Below are positions 16,613 through 25,469 of a stretch of 46,238 nucleotides of DNA, in pieces. The DNA is from an uncultured Rhodospirillaceae bacterium (lineage in GTDB: Bacteria; Pseudomonadota; Alphaproteobacteria; SP197), in contig CALGGB010000093.1 of NCBI GenBank assembly GCA_937880925.1, positions 1 through 46,238 of the forward strand, given 5' to 3'. The position numbers and the translations under genes were made by a program. Each line of letters opens with the position of its first letter. Positions within the stretch are counted from its first letter, which is position 1. A model generated the notes under the pieces. It did no database searches. It was not told where the DNA came from and saw only the letters and a program-made list of their open reading frames with translations.

Positions 16613-17653
16613 TTAACCCCGTCCTGTCTCGAACCCCGCCAGCGCCGCCGCCAGGTTGCGGCCCAGGTTGTCGCAGAGATAGCCGCCCTCCTGCACCAGC
16701 ACGGTCGGCAGGTCGCGCTCCCGGGCGAACGCGCCCAGCGCCTCGCCCGCGCGGGCAAAGCCGTCGGTGGTGACGCGGAATCCCCCCACCGGATCACCCT
16801 CCTGGGCATCCAGTCCCAGCGAGACCAGCAGCACACCGGGCGCGAATCGGCCGATCAGGTCCAGAGCGGTATCCAGCGTTTCCAGCCACAAACTGTCCTG
16901 CGTGCCCAGCGGCAGGGGCAGATTGACGTTGAAACCGGTGCCCTGGCCGGCGCCACGCTGGCCGGCATCGCCCCAGAACCAGGGGTAGAAGTCCGCCGGA
17001 TCGGCATGGATGGAGACGAACAGCACGTCGTCGCGTTCCCAGAACACCGCCTGGGTGCCGTTGCCGTGGTGGATGTCGATATCAAGTACCGCAGCGCGTG
17101 CCACCGCCGGCAGCATGTGCTCGGCGGCGATCGCCACGTTGTTGAGGAAGCAGAACCCCGCGGCCATGTCGCGGAAGGCGTGATGGCCGGGCGGCCGGCA
17201 CAGGGCATAGGCCACCTTCTGCCCTTCCAGCACCAGATCGGCCGCCGTCAGGGCCACCTCGCTTGAGGCCAGCGCGCCCTGCCAGGTCTCGCGCCCCAGC
17301 GGACAGGCGCCGTCGCCCAGATGGTAACCCGCCTGGCCCACGATATGACGCGGCCGCAGCGCGCCGGGGCGACCGGGAAAGGCGTTGGCCATCACCTCCT
17401 CGCCCGCGCCGGGCAGCGCCGACCAGCGGGCATGGGCGGTTTCAAGGAAGCTCAAATAGTCCGGGCTATGGACGCGGCCCCGCGCACTGCCGTCATGGGC
17501 CCGCGCATCGACGATGGCATGGCCCTGGCCCGACACGGCCTCGAGCAGCACCCTGGCACGTTCGGGGACCTCCGAGGCCGGGCCGATGCGGCCCCGCACC
17601 ATGAAACTCTTGGGGTCGTGGCGGGCGTGATCGGCGCTGTAAACGATCTGCAT
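16613..17653 (-). CDS. Acetylpolyamine amidohydrolase / class II histone deacetylase-like
   Basis: A 346-residue zinc deacetylase of the HDAC superfamily. The zinc ligands are D193 and H195 (DIDIHHGNGTQ) and D282 (LDAQEGDP). The tandem histidines are H157-H158 in RPPGHHA, and the transition-state tyrosine is Y325 in EGGYL. Length and residue numbers lie within two positions of those recalled for Mycoplana acetylpolyamine amidohydrolase. Expected reaction: removal of acetyl groups from acetylputrescine, acetylcadaverine or related amines in the cytoplasm. The ATG at 17653 has a GGAGAG ribosome site and starts MQIVYSADH as in the family. It is divergent from the AsmA gene. Other small amide substrates are possible. 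Confidence 0.9.
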   Translation of the reverse strand: MQIVYSADHARHDPKSFMVRGRIGPASEVPERARVLLEAVSGQGHAIVDARAHDGSARGRVHSPDYLSFLETAHARWSALPGAGEEVMANAFPGRPGALRPRHIVGQAGYHLGDGACPLGRETWQGALASSEVALTAADLVLEGQKVAYALCRPPGHHAFRDMAAGFCFLNNVAIAAEHMLPAVARAAVLDIDIHHGNGTQAVFWERDDVLFVSIHADPADFYPWFWGDAGQRGAGQGTGFNVNLPLPLGTQDSLWLETLDTALDLIGRFAPGVLLVSLGLDAQEGDPVGGFRVTTDGFARAGEALGAFARERDLPTVLVQEGGYLCDNLGRNLAAALAGFETGRG

Positions 17654-17793
17654 GGCCGGCTTCTCTCCTGTCCTGCTCCTGCCTGATGCCCCATCCTGCA
17701 CCGCCCGCCAACGCGCGGGAACGATTGGGGCCTGTAGTCCCAGGCGGGTTTCGCGGCATAGACTACACGGGGCGAAAGGGAGAAACAGGTAGC

Positions 17794-20700
17794 GTGAAAC
17801 GAACCATGCGTTGGTGCGCCTGGACGGCGGCAGGCATCGTCGGCCTGGCGCTGGCGGCCGTTCTCGCCCTCGTCGTGCTGGGCGCCGATGCCCTGCGCCC
17901 GACGATCGCCGATGCCCTGAGCGAAGCCCTGGACCGGCAGGTCGTCATCGAGGGGCGCCTGACCCTGGGCTGGAAGGGCGGGCCCGCGCTGGCAGCCGAG
18001 GGCGTGACCATCGCCGGTGAGCCAGGCGGCCCATCGCTGGCAGAGGCCGGACGCTTCGTGGTGCGGCTGGACCCGCGCGCCCTGCTGGGCGGCCAGGTTG
18101 TGCTTTCCTACATCGGCATGCGCGACGTGGTCGTCCGGCCCGATGCCATCGGCGACACCCAGGAGGATGGCCTTCCGGCCGCCCAGGAGCAGGCCGCGCC
18201 CGCGGCTCAGGCCGTCGCCCCGGCCGACCTCTCCATGCTCGCAGGTGATTTCGGCGTCCGTATACAAAACCTCACCATCGAAAGCGGCCAGCAAAGCCTG
18301 CCCGTGACGATCGAGACCCTGAGCCTGGAGACAGAGCGAGACGGCATCACACGCCTGGACGCCGGCCTTTCCTATCGCAACGCGGTCTTTGCCCTGAGCG
18401 CGACCGGCGCCGGACTGGAAACCCTGCTGGCCGGCAGTTCCTGGCCGGTGGAGATCACGCTGACCCAGAGCAACAACACGGCCAGCGCCAGCGGCGTCCT
18501 CAAGGGAATGACCACCGCCCCGTCGGCCAACCTCGCGCTCCATGCCAACGGCAGCGACCTCAACAGCCTGCTCGAGCCCCTGGGGCTGGCCAATGGCATC
18601 GACGCCCCCTTTTCCCTCTCTGCCCATCTTGATGCCGGCCTTGATCGGATCGCGGTGTCGGAACTGCAACTGACCGCCGGCAGCTTCGAGGCGATGGGTG
18701 ACCTCCAGGCCAATCTGGCCTCCAGCCCCCTCTCGGTCAGCGGCTGCCTGCATCTCACCAGTCTGCCGGACCTTGGCGGGGGCGATGCCGTCAACTTCGG
18801 CGAACTGCTTGCGATCCCGGTGCCCTACGGCGTCCTGGAGAGCATGGACCTCGACATTGCGCTCGCAATCGCTCGCCACGATCTGGGCGGTCTCGTCCTC
18901 AGCGAGATCGAGGTACCGGTGCAACTGAAGGACGGTGAACTGGCGATCGACCCGCTGATAGCCCTGATCGATGGCGAACGGCTGGAGGGGAGCCTGCGGG
19001 CCAGCGCAGGCGACAACAGCGTCGCGGCGAGCCTTCATGCCGACCGCCTGCCCCTGGCAAACCTGCTGCGCCGAGTGCGTCCCGACCTTGCGCTGTTCGG
19101 TGAGGCCGGCGGTGGCATGGATCTGGATGCCCAGGCCGGGGGCGCCACGCTGCGCGATCTGCTGGCAAGTCTGAGACTCGATCTCGCAGCCCGCGATGTC
19201 CAGTTTTCGGCGCGCTGGCTGGACGGCAGCGCGACCCGCGCCGAACTGGAAACCTTCACCATTGCCGCCGGCACCGAGCGTTATCTGACGGCCCAGGCCC
19301 AGGGCACGATCGACGGCAATGACGCAAGCCTGTTCCTCACCACAGGGCAGTTGCGTGAGCTCGTCTCGGGAAGCGACGGCTGGCCGCTGGAGCTTCACGT
19401 GGGTAACGAAGCGATCGGTATCGATCTGGTGGGTGTCATCATGCATCCCGACACGGCAAGCGGTCTGCGCCTGGAGGGCCTGCTGCGCGCCACCAGCTTT
19501 GCGCCGATCAACAGCCTGCTCGATATCGACGTGCCCGTGGACGGCCGCATCGAAAGTTACTTCCATCTCTCCGACATCGACGCAGGTTTCCGGCTCGACT
19601 GGATCGATGCCAGCGTCGGCGAAAGCAGCCTGGAAGGCACCCTGGATATCGTCGACAGCCCGGACGAGACATCGATCTCGGGCTCCCTTTCGGGGCCGCG
19701 CCTCATCCTTGCACTTGGAGGCGGCGACGAAACGGAAACCGATATCGACGCGCTGATCCTGGAACAGGGTGATCTCGATGGCGTCGCGCTGGACATCGCC
19801 CTCGACGTCGAGCGTCTGGTCGTCGCACCTGTCACGTTCGACGCTGTTGCGGCGCGACTTCTGCTGAACCAGGGTGTGCTTTCGCTGGCGGACGGGCAAA
19901 CCACGGTGATGGGCTCGCGCGCCGACATTGCCATCGCCATCGATGCCTCGCAGACCAGACCGGCGCTAACCGCAAGTCTTGTCGCCAGCGATGTCGATCC
20001 CCACGACATCGGCAGCAACATGGGCCTTCAGAACCTGCTGACCGGGCATGTCGACCGCGTCGCGCTGGCGTTCGATTCCCACGGCACCACGCTGCGCGAA
20101 TATGCAGAGGAGGCAACGGCGCAATTGGGTCTTGATGGCGGAAACCTGAAGATCGGCAAGGATGCCAAAGCCCTGGAGTTTCACCGCCTGGAACTCAACG
20201 CCGCCCCCGACACACCGATTTCGGGCACCGAGGAGATCGTGCTCGGCGGCATTCCTATCACCCTGGCGCTCAGTTTCGTGCCGCTGGTCGATCTCATCGC
20301 CACGCCATCACCCTGGAACCTGGACGCGCACGGCACCCTGCTGGGCCTGGACTTCGAGATTGCCCGCAGCATTACGCCGTCGCTGGCGGTCTATGCCCGT
20401 CCCGTGACCATGCGGCTGAAGTCAGACGACATCCGCACCGCGCTCGCCGAGTTCGGCATGACCATGCCGCAGCCCCTGCCGCTGACCACACAGGGCACGG
20501 TTCAGGTCTTTTCCGACCATGTCGCCTTCCAGCTCGACGAAACACAGCTTGCCGGCTCCGACCTGCAGGGTTCGCTCAATCTATCGCTTGATGCGGCGCC
20601 ACAGCAGGTGACGGCGCGTTTTGTCTCCCGGGTCGTCACCGTCGATGACTTCCTCGCCCCGGACGATGCGACCGGTACCACGCCGCAAGCAGAGGAGCGC

Positions 20701-21525
20701 AGCCTCAAGGACATCCTCGCCAGCAGCCTGCCGGTCTGGACCATGCCCGATCTGGCGCTCGACCTGCGCATTGATGCCAACGAGATCCACTGGTCCGACA
20801 ACGTCCTGGAAAACGTCGGCACGCGCATCACCATCGCCGGCGACACGCTGCACATCGACGATCTGCAGGCCGATGTTTTCGGCGGCAGCGTCGCAGGTAC
20901 GATCACGCTCCAGCCCCGGGACGCACAGACACGCCTGACGACCCAGGTTGTGATCAATCACATCGATTCCGACAAGCTGCTGCGCGAGGCAGGCATCGCC
21001 GAAGCTGCTTCAGGCGAAGTGGCGCTCAACCTCGACATCAATACCCAAGGCGCCACGCCGGGCGAGATGCTGTCTGACCTCTACGGTCATGTTGCGCTCA
21101 GGCGCGGGGACGGCTGGGTCAAGTCAGGCGCGGTCGCGGTGCTGACCAAGAACATCCTCTCTGCCCTGCTTTCCTCACTGTTCAATCCGGCAGAGGAGAC
21201 GACAATCCGCTGCATCGTCGTCAACGTCGATTTCGAACACGGCATCGGCACGCTGCAGCAATCCGCGGTCGCCCTGGACAATGTTGTCATCGTCACCGAC
21301 GGCAGCTTCGACCTTGGCAAGCAGACCATCGACGTCCAGCTCGATCCCAAGGCGGTCGACCGGTCGTTCCTGCGCCTGCTCACTCCGGTTTACATTGTCG
21401 GCGATCTTCTGGATCCCAAGGTCAGCCCGCATTCGGGCGAGGTTCTGGCAGGCCTGGGCGCGGCCCTGTTCGGGGCCGGACCGATCTACGATGGCGATCT
21501 CGACGTTCTCTGCGCGGGCCTCTGA
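17794..21525 (+). CDS. AsmA family protein
   Basis: A 1243-residue protein with one N-terminal membrane helix (about residues 10-30), then ALSEALDRQVVIEGRLTLGWKGGPALAAEGVTI, the classic AsmA N-terminal domain. A long beta-rich region follows. The C-terminal part (GEMLSDLYGHVALRRGDG, then RCIVVNVDFEHGIG and the VQLDPKAVDRS segment) matches the AsmA_2 domain. Proteins of this group form long periplasmic grooves for phospholipid or glycolipid transport between membranes. A GTG at 17794 with an AAGGGAG site 11 bp upstream is preferred; an ATG at 17806 is the alternative. It is convergent with the next gene, 14 bp apart. Its exact lipid cargo is not inferable. Confidence 0.88.
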   Translation: MKRTMRWCAWTAAGIVGLALAAVLALVVLGADALRPTIADALSEALDRQVVIEGRLTLGWKGGPALAAEGVTIAGEPGGPSLAEAGRFVVRLDPRALLGGQVVLSYIGMRDVVVRPDAIGDTQEDGLPAAQEQAAPAAQAVAPADLSMLAGDFGVRIQNLTIESGQQSLPVTIETLSLETERDGITRLDAGLSYRNAVFALSATGAGLETLLAGSSWPVEITLTQSNNTASASGVLKGMTTAPSANLALHANGSDLNSLLEPLGLANGIDAPFSLSAHLDAGLDRIAVSELQLTAGSFEAMGDLQANLASSPLSVSGCLHLTSLPDLGGGDAVNFGELLAIPVPYGVLESMDLDIALAIARHDLGGLVLSEIEVPVQLKDGELAIDPLIALIDGERLEGSLRASAGDNSVAASLHADRLPLANLLRRVRPDLALFGEAGGGMDLDAQAGGATLRDLLASLRLDLAARDVQFSARWLDGSATRAELETFTIAAGTERYLTAQAQGTIDGNDASLFLTTGQLRELVSGSDGWPLELHVGNEAIGIDLVGVIMHPDTASGLRLEGLLRATSFAPINSLLDIDVPVDGRIESYFHLSDIDAGFRLDWIDASVGESSLEGTLDIVDSPDETSISGSLSGPRLILALGGGDETETDIDALILEQGDLDGVALDIALDVERLVVAPVTFDAVAARLLLNQGVLSLADGQTTVMGSRADIAIAIDASQTRPALTASLVASDVDPHDIGSNMGLQNLLTGHVDRVALAFDSHGTTLREYAEEATAQLGLDGGNLKIGKDAKALEFHRLELNAAPDTPISGTEEIVLGGIPITLALSFVPLVDLIATPSPWNLDAHGTLLGLDFEIARSITPSLAVYARPVTMRLKSDDIRTALAEFGMTMPQPLPLTTQGTVQVFSDHVAFQLDETQLAGSDLQGSLNLSLDAAPQQVTARFVSRVVTVDDFLAPDDATGTTPQAEERSLKDILASSLPVWTMPDLALDLRIDANEIHWSDNVLENVGTRITIAGDTLHIDDLQADVFGGSVAGTITLQPRDAQTRLTTQVVINHIDSDKLLREAGIAEAASGEVALNLDINTQGATPGEMLSDLYGHVALRRGDGWVKSGAVAVLTKNILSALLSSLFNPAEETTIRCIVVNVDFEHGIGTLQQSAVALDNVVIVTDGSFDLGKQTIDVQLDPKAVDRSFLRLLTPVYIVGDLLDPKVSPHSGEVLAGLGAALFGAGPIYDGDLDVLCAGL

Positions 21526-21539
21526 AGCGGGGCGCCGGA

Positions 21540-22931
21540 TCAGGCGAGAAAAACTGCGGTCGCCGCGGCCAACAGCCCAAGACAACACAGCGCCGCATCG
21601 CCAAGACGACCCGCTGATGTTCTACCGGGCAGCAGCAAGAACAGCAGCATCACGCCCAGAAGCGCGCCGCACAGGCCGACCATGTCGCCACGACCCCCGC
21701 CCAGGGCCAGCAGGGCCAGCGCCACGAACAGCACGACAAGCCAGAACGCAGCAGCCATCCGCGAGCGAGCCGAGAAGGCCAGGCCGGCAAAGGCGGTGCC
21801 GGCCCCAAGCAGCCCAGCCAGGGTAAGGGCATCGACAACAGGCAGACCAATGCCGGGCACCGCCATTGCCCCGGCGCCATAGAGGCAGACAGCACAGAGC
21901 GCCCCGATAGCCAACCGCAAGGCCCGGCCCGGCCCGGCGTTGGCGCCAGGCAGGGTCGATGCTGCGATCAGCCCTCCGGCCAGGGTGACGGCAAGCAGCG
22001 ACCCAAGCCCCGCCAGATAGGCCAGCGCCAACCCGCAGACAGCGACGATTCCGAGTTCACCGGTGGCTGCATCCCCCGCCGCACCGGAGCGGCGCGCCTG
22101 CCAGCCCCTGGCCAGCACCAGGCTTGCACCCAGGGCGCCTAGAAGTCCGAGCGGAGCGTAGATCGCGGGCGGCAGCATGATACCGGGCACGGCGTCGAGC
22201 GCGGCACCATGGACCAGAAAGCCCCAGGTCAGGCAGGCCGAACCCGCAAGCAGCCAGGGCCAGGCTGTTCCGCGCAGAGCCGCCGCGATCAGCCTTCTTG
22301 CTTCAGCGCCGCCCAGCAGAACCCAGCCCAGCAGGCAGAAGGCCAGAAGCGGCAGGCTGTCCAGTGCCTCCCGTCGGGCATGGCTGATGCCGAAGACCAG
22401 GGCGCCACGCACCGCGCCACCCACCGCATCCAGCAGCCAGGCATGGGCCATGTCGTAATGCGCCACGGCGGCGGTCAGCAGCGCAGAACAGAACGCCAGC
22501 AACAGGACCCGGGAAATCCGCGCCCGTGTCAGCCGGGCGGCAGGCAGGGCCATGACGGCGACACAGACCGGCGTCAGCCACATCAGCGCGCCGGTCGGCA
22601 GATTCGTGAACGCCTCAACCAGCGGCGCGGGCCAGGTGCCGACCAGCAGCAGAGCGGCCAGGCCCAGCGCCAGGCTCGACGGGATGACAAGAATGGTACG
22701 CGCGGCCAGCGCCAGCAGCAGGCCCAGCGCCATCGGCCGCGCCAGCGCCGCCAGCAGCGCCAGCGCGGCGTCATCGACCCGGGGCTGAGCCAGGATCGCG
22801 CCGCCGGGCAGGGCCCAGAGCTCGATCAGCAGGCCCAGCGCCGCCGCGCAAACCAGCAGCAGCATGGCCTCCGACACACTCTCGGGCGGCCAGGTTGGCA
22901 GCAGGGCGCGGCGCAGGCGGTCCTTACTCAC
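21540..22931 (-). CDS. Unrecognised polytopic membrane protein
   Basis: A 463-residue protein made almost wholly of hydrophobic helices, roughly 12-14 by eye, with short loops. The only polar islands are the N-terminal MSKDRLRR, a LTRAR loop, HARREALDSLP in the middle and ARGWQARRSGAAGDAATG around residue 280. I recognise no transporter or enzyme signature: no UbiA aspartate motifs, no glycosyltransferase loop and no ABC permease EAA motif. It begins with GTG 5 bp after the SDR stop, so it is likely translated from the same transcript. Alanine, leucine and glycine make up most of the protein. Function is unknown. Confidence 0.75.
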   Translation of the reverse strand: MSKDRLRRALLPTWPPESVSEAMLLLVCAAALGLLIELWALPGGAILAQPRVDDAALALLAALARPMALGLLLALAARTILVIPSSLALGLAALLLVGTWPAPLVEAFTNLPTGALMWLTPVCVAVMALPAARLTRARISRVLLLAFCSALLTAAVAHYDMAHAWLLDAVGGAVRGALVFGISHARREALDSLPLLAFCLLGWVLLGGAEARRLIAAALRGTAWPWLLAGSACLTWGFLVHGAALDAVPGIMLPPAIYAPLGLLGALGASLVLARGWQARRSGAAGDAATGELGIVAVCGLALAYLAGLGSLLAVTLAGGLIAASTLPGANAGPGRALRLAIGALCAVCLYGAGAMAVPGIGLPVVDALTLAGLLGAGTAFAGLAFSARSRMAAAFWLVVLFVALALLALGGGRGDMVGLCGALLGVMLLFLLLPGRTSAGRLGDAALCCLGLLAAATAVFLA

Positions 22932-22936
22932 CGGCG

Positions 22937-23674
22937 TCAGGCCATGACTTCGCCGCCGCTGGCGACAACGGTTTCACCCGTCATGAAACGGTTTGCCGCC
23001 GAAGCGAGGAACGCGACGACCTCGGCGATGTCGTCGGGTTCTGCGACGCGGCCCAGCGGAATGCGCGGGATGCATCGGTCGAGCCAGCCGTCGCGGTGGG
23101 CGCGCTCGACGGCGATCGCGCCGGGACTGACGCCATTGACCAGTGTGCCGCCGGGCGCCATTTCCAGGGCGAAGGTCTGCACCAGGCTGCGTACCGCCGC
23201 CTTCGATGCGGCGTAGTGGGGATAAAGCGGCTTGGGGATGTAGGAATCGGTCGAGGCAATCATCACCACCCTGCCCTGCCTGCTCCCGGCAAGATCATCC
23301 ATGAAGGCGCGCACGGTGAGGAAGGTGCCCCGGCAGTTGACATTGAACATGCGGTCCCAGCCCGCCACGGTGATCTCGCGCGTGCCTTCGAAGGGATAGA
23401 TTCCCGCGCAGGTGACCAGAGCGTCGATACCGCCGGACCGCGCGATCACGCTATCACGCCATGCCAGGATCGAGTCTTCCTCGGTGACATCAAGCGGTGC
23501 AGGCACAAAGGCCTCGCCCAGCGCCGCGGCGGTCGCCGCCAGCGCCCTTGCATCAAGATCTCCGCCATAGACCCGCGCGCCACGCGCGATCAGCATGCGC
23601 GCCACCGCCGCGCCCAGGCCCTGGGCCGCTCCGCTCACGGCAACCGCGCAACCGTCGAATCGTGCTTCGTCCAT
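22937..23674 (-). CDS. SDR family oxidoreductase
   Basis: A 245-residue classical short-chain dehydrogenase. It carries the cofactor motif SGAAQGLG, an acidic residue ending beta-2 (GGDLDA) that suggests NAD(H) preference, a TCAG motif in place of NNAG, and the catalytic S...HYAASK set. A strong AGGAG ribosome site fixes the ATG at 23674. The polytopic membrane protein follows 5 bp later. It is divergent from the BKACE gene across 113 bp, so the two transcripts could share regulation. It may oxidise a beta-hydroxy acid to the keto acid used by BKACE; this rests only on context. Confidence 0.85.
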   Translation of the reverse strand: MDEARFDGCAVAVSGAAQGLGAAVARMLIARGARVYGGDLDARALAATAAALGEAFVPAPLDVTEEDSILAWRDSVIARSGGIDALVTCAGIYPFEGTREITVAGWDRMFNVNCRGTFLTVRAFMDDLAGSRQGRVVMIASTDSYIPKPLYPHYAASKAAVRSLVQTFALEMAPGGTLVNGVSPGAIAVERAHRDGWLDRCIPRIPLGRVAEPDDIAEVVAFLASAANRFMTGETVVASGGEVMA

Positions 23675-23787
23675 GGTCGGCTCCTCAATTGCGGGCGCAC
23701 CATAAGCTGCCCATACGAGGCTGTACCACAGGCCAGGAAAGGCTAGGATCGGCCCCGAACCAGGGAATCGAAAAACGGAGGCCTTCC

Positions 23788-24669
23788 ATGTCGCGACCGG
23801 TCATCATCACCTGCGCCGTCACTGGCGGCGGCGACACCACGGGCAAGAGCGACAAGGTTCCGGTCACGCCCGAGCAGATCGCCAATGCCGCCATCGACGC
23901 CGGCAAGGCCGGCGCCACGATCTGTCACATCCATGTGCGCGATCCCAAGACCGGCAAGCCTTCCATGGAGAAGGATCTCTATGCCGAGGTGGTCAAGCGC
24001 ATCCGCGACAGCGAGAGCAACATCGTCATCAACCTGACCACGGGACCGGGCGGCGGCTTCATGCCGTCCGACAACGATCCCATGGCCAACGGCATGGTCG
24101 GCGCCCTGCGCAAGCCCGAGGAGCGCACCGCCCATGTCGAGGAACTGCTGCCCGAGGTCTGCAGCCTGGACGTCGCCACGATGAACTTCGGCGAACGCGC
24201 CTTCGTCAACGTGCCCCAGCATCTGGAGGTCATGGCCAAGCGCATCAACGCGGTGGGCACCAAACCCGAGCTCGAGGTCTTCGATGCCGGCCACGCCCGT
24301 CTCGCCAGCAAGATGGTGGCCGACGGCCTGATCGCCGCCCCGCCGATGTTCCAGCTTTGCCTGGGCGTGCCATGGGGCGCGCCGGCGACGCCGGAATCGC
24401 TCGCCTACATGAAGGGCCTGCTGCCCGAGGGTGCGCTGTGGGCCGGCTTCGGCATCTCGCGGGCGCAGATGCCCATGGTCGCCGAAATCGTCAACCTGGG
24501 CGGCCATGTCCGCGTGGGCCTGGAGGACAACCTCTACCTGGAGAAGGGCGTGCTCGCGACCAACGCCCAGCTCGTGGAAAAGGCCGTCAGCATCATCAAC
24601 CTTCTGGGCGCCCGGCCCGCCGAGCCCGACGAGGCGCGCAAAATGCTGAGTCTGCGAGGCACCCAGTGA
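23788..24669 (+). CDS. Beta-keto acid cleavage enzyme (BKACE, DUF849)
   Basis: A 293-residue TIM-barrel enzyme of the BKACE family, founded by 3-keto-5-aminohexanoate cleavage enzyme (Kce). These enzymes condense a beta-keto acid with acetyl-CoA, giving acetoacetate and a new acyl-CoA. The zinc ligands are visible: H47 and H49 in CHIHVRD and E246 in VGLEDN. The N-terminal TCAVTGGGDTTGKSDKVPVTP resembles the subgroup that includes dehydrocarnitine cleavage enzymes, and no lysine-fermentation genes accompany it. The ribosome site is CGGAGG. The stop overlaps the next SDR start (GTGA), so a dehydrogenase is translationally coupled to it. The physiological keto acid is unknown. Confidence 0.9.
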   Translation: MSRPVIITCAVTGGGDTTGKSDKVPVTPEQIANAAIDAGKAGATICHIHVRDPKTGKPSMEKDLYAEVVKRIRDSESNIVINLTTGPGGGFMPSDNDPMANGMVGALRKPEERTAHVEELLPEVCSLDVATMNFGERAFVNVPQHLEVMAKRINAVGTKPELEVFDAGHARLASKMVADGLIAAPPMFQLCLGVPWGAPATPESLAYMKGLLPEGALWAGFGISRAQMPMVAEIVNLGGHVRVGLEDNLYLEKGVLATNAQLVEKAVSIINLLGARPAEPDEARKMLSLRGTQ

Positions 24670-25427
24670 TCAAGGCCGATCTGGCCGGCAAGCGCACGCT
24701 GGTTACGGGTGCTGCTTCCGGCATCGGCCTTGCCACCGTTGAACTCTTCGCCCGCTGCGGTGCGAAGGTTGCGCTCAACGACCTGCCCTCCAATCCCAAT
24801 CTGGAGAAGCAGGTCGCGCGCCTGCAGGGCGAGGGCCTGGATGTCATCGCCGCGGCCGGCAACGTCGGCGATCCCCAGGATTGCCGGCGCATGGTGAGCC
24901 AGGCAATCGCCGCACTCGGCGGCCTTGACCACCTCATCAACAACGCCGGCACGCCCGCAACCAGGCAGCCGGTTGCGGCCTCCGATCTCGACGGCATCGA
25001 CGAGGGTTTCTGGGACCGTGTGCTCTCGGTCAATCTGGTCGGCCCTTACCGCTGCGTGCAGTCGGCCGCCGATGCGCTGAAGGCCTCCAGGGGCGCGGTG
25101 GTCAACACCGCCTCGGTCGCCGGAATCACCGGCACGGGCAGTTCCACCGCCTATGCCGCGACCAAGGCCGCGCTCATCAACATGACCAAGGCGCTCGCCA
25201 AGGGCCTCGCCCCTGACGTGCGCGTCAACGCCATTGCTCCCGGCGTCACCGACAGCCCCTGGGAATGCCGCTGGCCCGACGACCTGATGCCCGACCGTAT
25301 CGCCCGCATCCCGCTGCAACGCCCGGGCGTTCCCGCCGACTATGCCGAAGCCATCCTGTTTCTCGCCGCCGGCGCCGCCTACATCACCGGCCACACCCTG
25401 GTCGTGGATGGCGGCGTGACGCTCTGA
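24666..25427 (+). CDS. SDR family oxidoreductase coupled to BKACE
   Basis: A 253-residue short-chain dehydrogenase: TGAASGIG cofactor motif, LNDLPS at the end of beta-2 (Asp suggests NAD), NNAG, the catalytic S and YAATK, and a C-terminal DGGVTL. The GTG at 24666 overlaps the BKACE stop by 4 bp; starts further upstream would lie inside BKACE. The coupling implies the two enzymes act in one pathway, most simply with this SDR making the beta-keto acid from a beta-hydroxy acid. A carnitine-dehydrogenase role would be non-homologous, since known carnitine dehydrogenases belong to the 3-hydroxyacyl-CoA dehydrogenase family. Confidence 0.87.
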   Translation: MIKADLAGKRTLVTGAASGIGLATVELFARCGAKVALNDLPSNPNLEKQVARLQGEGLDVIAAAGNVGDPQDCRRMVSQAIAALGGLDHLINNAGTPATRQPVAASDLDGIDEGFWDRVLSVNLVGPYRCVQSAADALKASRGAVVNTASVAGITGTGSSTAYAATKAALINMTKALAKGLAPDVRVNAIAPGVTDSPWECRWPDDLMPDRIARIPLQRPGVPADYAEAILFLAAGAAYITGHTLVVDGGVTL

Positions 25428-25437
25428 TTTTTCCCTG

Positions 25438-25462
25438 CCCCTCTCCCCTTGTGGGAGAGGGG
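25438..25462. repeat. Hairpin between convergent genes (REP-like or terminator)
   Basis: A perfect 10-bp inverted repeat (25438-25447 with 25453-25462) and a 5-base loop, pyrimidine-rich on one arm and purine-rich on the other. It lies 10 bp after the SDR stop and 7 bp before the stop of the facing reductase gene. No T-run follows on either strand, so it may be a dispersed intergenic element or a weak bidirectional terminator. Confidence 0.6.
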
Positions 25463-25469
25463 AATGCTC

